Assembly (NCBI GenBank): GCA_022836615.1
Contig: MU405525.1
Location: 1 to 11,705 of the forward strand
DNA: 11,705 bases
Reading direction: 5' to 3'
Origin: Annulohypoxylon bovei var. microspora
Taxonomy: Eukaryota > Ascomycota > Sordariomycetes > Xylariales > Hypoxylaceae
Made by a program: the position numbers and the translations under genes. This document shows positions 8,905 to 11,705 of the stretch, piece after piece. A model generated the notes under the pieces. It had not been told where the DNA came from. It saw only the letters and a program-made list of their open reading frames with translations, and searched no databases. Position 1 is the stretch's first letter. The number at the start of each line of letters is the position of its first letter.

Positions 8905-9660
8905 AATAATTGGTTAATATTAAAAAACTTAATTACATATAAAAGTAAATTAATTATCCTTGAAAAAGGTAATTTACGAACTTAAATTATAAAGGAAATA
9001 CACGGCAAATTAAAAACAACCCATTTTAAAAAAAAGAAAATTAAACATTTAATTACGAAAAAATATTAATAATTTAATTTATACGTATATATAAATCGGT
9101 ATATGGATAATTACCTTTGCCGTTTAATTAAAGTATTAAAAAATAAAACATTAAAATTATTATTCCTTTTATTAATACCGAATAAAAAGTGGAAATATAT
9201 TATTATAAATTTTAAATTAATGAATAAAAATAAGTTAAAATATAATAATTTATTCGTCGTAATTAATCATTTAATTAAAACCTTATAATTTATTTTTTAT
9301 TATAAAATTATAACCGTTAATAATTTTACGTGGATGTTTTATAATAAACCATATAAATTAATAAAATAACCATTTATAATTATTAATAATTAAAGTCTTT
9401 AATTTATTTTAAGTTTCACGAACGAACTTTTAAAAATACATAAAATTAAATTAAATTTTTCCATAATAAAACATAAATAATCCGTGGGATAAATTAAAAT
9501 AATAAACAAATATATTAATTAATAATTTTAATTATTCGTAAATTATTATTAAAAGAATTAAAATAAAACCATTCCGACGTTAAATGCCGTATAAGTTTCG
9601 TTACCTTATAAATTACTTAATAATTTTTCGCCGCGGGAAATATTAATAAAAAAATTAATA
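8905..9660 (+). pseudogene. integrase zinc-binding and catalytic core remnant
   Basis: Frame 1 from about 8905 reads N-W-L-I-L-K-N-L-I-T-Y-K-S-K-L and then R-T-stop-I-I-K-E-I-H, the usual lead-in. The zinc-binding module keeps His at 9001-9003 and 9022-9024 and a Cys at 9118-9120; a second Cys is not evident. The core follows: W-K-Y-I-I-I-N-F (9190-9213) with Asn at 9208-9210 for the first catalytic Asp, and N-N-L-F-V-V-I-N-H-L-I-K-T. I-I-N-N-stop-S-L-stop-F (9379-9405) carries Asn at 9388-9390 for the second Asp, then S-F-T-N-E-L. V-G-stop-I-K has Lys at 9496-9498 for the Glu. N-K-Y-I-N and F-V-N-Y-Y follow. The catalytic D-D-E is thus N-N-K. The frame differs by one base from RNase H. Confidence 0.93.
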
Positions 9661-9840
9661 ACATAATTTTTCGATTAAAAAACGCGGATAAAAGCATTAA
9701 TTACATTATTAATTAAAAAAAAAATATTTTAATAAAAGGCATAAAATATGGTATTATAAATTAAAAAATAAGAAAATTTCACCCGTTAAGTAATTAAAAA
9801 ATCATAAAAACGTTAAGCTTAATAAATTAATTAATATAAA

Positions 9841-10080
9841 AAGAAACTTAATTTTAATATTAAAAATAAAATATTTATTTTAATGAAATTTAAAATGTTA
9901 ATAAATCGATTAAATAATAAATTAAGTTATTTAATAATATTATTATTTTATAAAATTATTAAACGACACCCGGAATAATTTAATATTTATAAATTAAAAT
10001 TTTTATACATTTAAATTAAATAATAATGGTTTAACACGAACCGTTTACGAAGAAATCCCGACAATCCGGTATTAAATTAA
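9841..10080 (+). pseudogene. integrase C-terminal GPY/F-like module remnant
   Basis: Frame 1 reads N-K-I-F-I-L-M-K-F, then R-L-N-N-K-L-S-Y-L-I-I-L-L-F-Y-K-I-I-K-R-H. This fits the chromovirus order: D-x-V-[F/W]-[L/V] strand, R-x-x-x-K-L segment, then the G-P-[Y/F]-x-I block with G-P lost to L-L. N-T-N-R-L-R-R-N-P-D-N-P-V-L (about 10033-10074) matches the 'V-x-H-x-x-x-L-x-x-x' end of the module and is unusually well kept. The module is an SH3-like DNA-binding unit between the core and the chromodomain. Confidence 0.75.
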
Positions 10081-10131
10081 AATTTAAAAAACTTAAATAA
10101 CGAAGTTATTAACTTTAATTTAAAAGAAATA

Positions 10132-10425
10132 AAATAAAAAGTTTATAAAATATTAATATTACGAATATATTATAAGAAATTAAAATATTAAATTTAATAA
10201 ATAAATTAAAACTTTAATTTAATATGGTATTTAACCGCGGATTTTAAAAATGTAACCGTAAAATTAAAAAAGTTTTATAATATAAATCTTAAAATAAACA
10301 AGCCTTTAATACGTTTAACCAAGTAATTAAAAGCGGCGGAAAAAAAAGTTTTTAATATTAAATATAAAAATAATAATATATTTATATTAAAAAAAAACGC
10401 GAAATTTAAACGGAAATATAAATAA
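10132..10425 (+). pseudogene. C-terminal chromodomain remnant
   Basis: Frame 1 reads K-stop-K-V-Y-K-I-L, then Y-Y-K-K-L-K-Y-stop-I, equivalent to the E-W-E-V-E-x-I-L-x-x-R and K-x-x-Y-x-V-x-W strands. W-Y-L-T-A-D-F-K-N-V (10225-10254) is the W-Y-x-x-x-[D/N]-F-x-N-A motif with its Trp-Tyr kept. The C-terminal helix with K-L-K-K-F-Y and a Pro/Leu linker (K-P-L-I-R-L) follows. A basic tail K-F-K-R-K-Y-K ends at a TAA at 10423-10425 that could be the natural stop or a mutated codon. In life this domain would read methylated H3K9 and direct insertion into heterochromatin, which agrees with finding it nested in repeats. Confidence 0.85.
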
Positions 10426-10472
10426 CTTTTATTAATAAAAAATTAATAAAAACTTAAATTAAATTTTATTTA

Positions 10473-10483
10473 ATAAAAAAGAT
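10473..10483 (+). other. polypurine tract before 3' LTR
   Basis: A purine run (ATAAAAAAGA, with one T) lies directly ahead of the 3' LTR start at 10484, where the plus-strand primer of an LTR retrotransposon is expected. Purine runs are common in this composition, so position is the main support. Confidence 0.5.
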
Positions 10484-10744
10484 TATTATAATTTAAATTA
10501 TGGTTTAAATTATAAAAAGTAAAACATGGTATATAAAAAAATAAAAAATAAAGAAAAAGTTATTTATAAAGCGATAAATAAAACGGTGAAAATAAACAAT
10601 TATTTATTATTTTTTTATATATAAAAAACTTAATTAACGCCGCGGCGTTAAAAATTTTTTCTTTTTTCGTAACTTTATTATTTTTAAATAATTATACGAA
10701 TAAAATTACCTTTACGTTATTTTAAATTTACGTTTTTCGTAATA
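10484..10744 (+). repeat. 3' LTR (261 bp)
   Basis: Same length and boundaries as the 5' LTR, with about 22 transition-only differences. It carries the same TATA-like word (10616-10627) and the same 18-bp palindrome (10634-10651). It is followed at once by the right target duplication AACTT. Confidence 0.95.
10634..10651. promoter_or_regulatory. 18-bp perfect palindrome in 3' LTR
   Basis: Identical to the palindrome at 3905-3922 at the LTR offset of 6729. The neighbouring bases differ between LTRs (G/A at either side), so the palindrome is the longest GC-rich block shared unchanged by the two LTRs. Confidence 0.5.
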
Positions 10745-10749
10745 AACTT
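10745..10749. repeat. 5-bp target site duplication, right
   Basis: AACTT follows the 3' LTR directly and is the same as the empty site in R copy A (1242-1246 on the other strand). The left duplicate is AATTT, one C/T transition away. Confidence 0.85.
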
Positions 10750-10837
10750 TTTATTTTAAATATTTTCGTTAATAAAGTACGTGGTTTTATTATTACATAA
10801 GTTTTATCCCGATTTAAAACTTATTCGCCGTAATATA
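10745..10837 (-). repeat. R repeat, copy C, right part (inverted, truncated)
   Basis: Read on the - strand it continues R from the insertion point to copy A position about 1154. The shared run TACGTGGTTTTATTATTACATAAG is broken only by transitions in copy B, and the match ends at GCCGTAATATA. Beyond 10837 the similarity stops, so copy C holds only about 216 of 915 bases, all from the end of R. The first five bases are the right target duplication. Confidence 0.88.
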
Positions 10838-11285
10838 AAAAACTTCGTTTTTAATTAAAAAATTAAATAATAAAATAAATAAAATTAATGGAAAAATTAT
10901 TAATTAAATTAAATTATTATAATTAATAAAAAAATCATAAACTTTACATTAAAGTTTATTTTTAAAACCTTTTAATTATTATTATTAATTAATTAATTAT
11001 TTATTAAAAAAATTATTTAAAAAAATTAAAATTAATTACTTGAAAATTTATTACGAAATACGTATTTAAAATTTTTTTTTAATAAATAATTTTAATTATT
11101 CGAAAAAATAAATCTTAAATTATATATAAGTTTATATATATAAAATTAATAAATATAATAAATTTATAAATTATAAAATTTAATTAATAATTCGTAAAAA
11201 TTAAAAATTCGAAAATAAAAAAAATATATATATAATTATTTTAATTAAAAGGTTTTTTTAAATTTTAATAATCGTGGTAATTTAC
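10838..11285. other. AT-rich gene-free stretch
   Basis: I see no coding frame, no continuation of R and no LTR similarity. G+C is lower than in the retroelement. It holds a 10-bp hairpin (10937-10959) and a TATATA-rich part near 11120-11240. It separates the repeat cluster from the GC-richer DNA to the right. Confidence 0.6.
10937..10959. repeat. 10-bp perfect hairpin
   Basis: ATAAACTTTA (10937-10946) and TAAAGTTTAT (10950-10959) are exact reverse complements around the loop CAT. Being short and AT-rich it may be chance; no gene end lies near it. Confidence 0.35.
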
Positions 11286-11340
11286 TTTAATTTTAAATTA
11301 ATTTAATATAATGTAATTAATGCGTTTATTAACGTTACGT
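11286..11340. other. sharp AT-rich / GC-balanced boundary
   Basis: Within about 50 bases the sequence passes from nearly pure A/T to about 55-60% G+C (36 of 60 in 11521-11580). CpA and TpG become common again to the right (CACAATAACC, GGTGGCACAA), so RIP did not reach, or did not act, beyond this point. Confidence 0.8.
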
Positions 11341-11450
11341 GAGGTCCCCGCATCCGCGGACACAATAACCCCGAACGCGAGGCCACCCGTTCGGGTGGCA
11401 CAATATCCCGAGTTTAGCCGGAGGTCGATGGTTCGATTCCCCGATCTCAC
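11339..11450 (+). pseudogene. tRNA-like relic with Pol III B box
   Basis: GTGAGGT (11339-11345) can pair over seven bases with ATCTCAC (11444-11450), one pair being G-T, as an acceptor stem does. GGTTCGATTCC (11430-11440) matches the tRNA T-loop/B-box consensus. AGGTC precedes the T arm as a variable loop would, and TTTT (11453-11456) follows as a Pol III stop. However, only two of five T-stem pairs form, and no normal D arm or anticodon arm is visible. The 112-base length needs an insert; TGGCACAATA (11396-11405) is only a loose A-box match. I take it as a tRNA pseudogene or tRNA-derived SINE head, not a working tRNA. Confidence 0.45.
11382..11399. repeat. 7-bp GC-rich perfect hairpin
   Basis: GCCACCC and GGGTGGC are exact complements around the loop GTTC. 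The left arm contains the unit CCACCCG of the minisatellite that begins about 100 bases downstream, so this may be one inverted unit of that family set into the tRNA-like sequence. Confidence 0.6.
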
Positions 11451-11505
11451 ACTTTTATTTCTTTTCTCATGCGACGAAACCACGCACCACCACGGTTCGC
11501 GCACC

Positions 11506-11705
11506 CGTTTAGCCACCCTTTAAGCCTCCCCTTTAACCACCCGTGCTGCCACCCGTTTAACCGCCCGTTGAACCACCCGTTGAACCACCCGTAACCACCC
11601 CGTAAGCCACCCTCCCGTTTAGCCACCCTTCAAACCACTGATCTAACCCCCGGTCTAACCCCCGTTGAACCACCCGTAGTCACCCGTCTAACCCCCGGTG
11701 AACCT
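11506..11705. repeat. degenerate 12-bp minisatellite
   Basis: Units resemble CGTTTAACCACC. From 11506 seven consecutive units are exactly 12 bases long (11506-11589), two of them identical (CGTTGAACCACC). Later units vary between 10 and 16 bases (11590-11627), and the last part mixes in CTAACCCCC blocks. Looser units may begin near 11485. The array runs off the right edge of the window. One frame of the regular part reads a repeated L-N-H-P-like tetrapeptide, but length-changing units break it, so I do not call it coding. Confidence 0.85.

Larger units (their letters stand above)
3755..10744 (+). mobile_element. complete RIP-inactivated Ty3/gypsy chromovirus, 6990 bp
   Basis: The element has two 261-bp LTRs, a leader, gag, protease, RT, RNase H, integrase, a GPY/F-like module, a chromodomain and a purine tract. 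Having RT before integrase marks Ty3/gypsy rather than Ty1/copia, and the C-terminal chromodomain places it among chromoviruses. It is flanked by a 5-bp target duplication, and the interrupted repeat can be rejoined by comparison with R copies A and B, so both ends are fixed to the base. The LTR ends are TA...TA, as expected if TG...CA was mutated at TpG and CpA. All domains carry many TAA stops and lost catalytic residues, so it cannot make its own enzymes. Frames are gag in 3, protease to RNase H in 2, integrase to chromodomain in 1. Confidence 0.96.

Noticed and set aside
9103..9288. Short open frame that could be called a 61-residue protein
   Set aside because: It lies inside the integrase, from the zinc-binding Cys to the second strand of the core, with the first catalytic Asp changed to Asn; a fragment between stops.
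1..11285. Mitochondrial, apicomplexan or AT-rich bacterial origin
   Set aside because: The reading frames are those of a Ty3/gypsy chromovirus mutated in the RIP manner (transitions only between copies, TAA for Gln), and the window passes directly into GC-balanced DNA.
1..11285. Many TATA-like words and poly-A/poly-T runs as promoters or terminators
   Set aside because: They are expected everywhere at this composition; only the one kept at the same place in both LTRs is listed.
11298..11523. Overlapping open frames on both strands (67 and 72 codons)
   Set aside because: They span the AT/GC boundary and the tRNA-like unit, overlap each other almost fully, and look like chance translations of tRNA-like DNA (the - strand one contains G-N-R-T-I-D-L, which is what the complement of a T arm encodes).
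11506..11705. CRISPR array
   Set aside because: Units are 12 bases, directly adjoining and degenerate, with no spacers between them.

Overview
This window looks like heterochromatic DNA from a filamentous ascomycete fungus (Pezizomycotina). From 1 to about 11285 it is extremely AT-rich, roughly 10-20% G+C in the lines I counted. It is poor in CpA/TpG but keeps many CpG, and it is full of TAA. That is the signature of repeat-induced point mutation (RIP, mainly CpA to TpA). Repeat copies inside the window differ almost only by C/T and G/A transitions. No intact protein gene is visible; everything recognisable is a mutated mobile element.

Layout. 1-454 is AT-rich with a small inverted repeat. 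455-1369 (copy A) and 1650-2564 (copy B) are two direct copies of an unrecognised 915-bp repeat, here called R. 2565-3600 is the 3' part of a Ty3/gypsy chromovirus (integrase core to chromodomain). 3625-3754 is the start of a third, inverted, truncated copy of R (copy C). At 3755-10744 this copy is split by a complete 6990-bp Ty3/gypsy chromovirus with 261-bp LTRs and a 5-bp target duplication. Copy C resumes and ends near 10837. 10838-11285 is featureless AT-rich DNA. At about 11286-11340 the composition jumps to about 55-60% G+C. There lie a tRNA-like relic (11339-11450) and a degenerate 12-bp minisatellite that runs off the right edge.

The full element reads gag, protease, reverse transcriptase, RNase H, integrase, GPY/F-like module and chromodomain in that order, all on the + strand, and all dead. 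Gln and Trp codons have become TAA, and catalytic acids have become Asn or Lys (RT Y-L-D-D now Y-L-N-N; integrase D-D-E now N-N-K; protease D-T-G now D-T-K). Copies A and B keep the uninterrupted insertion site, so the insertion can be read to the base. The order of events is R family first, chromovirus insertion into copy C second, RIP over everything last.
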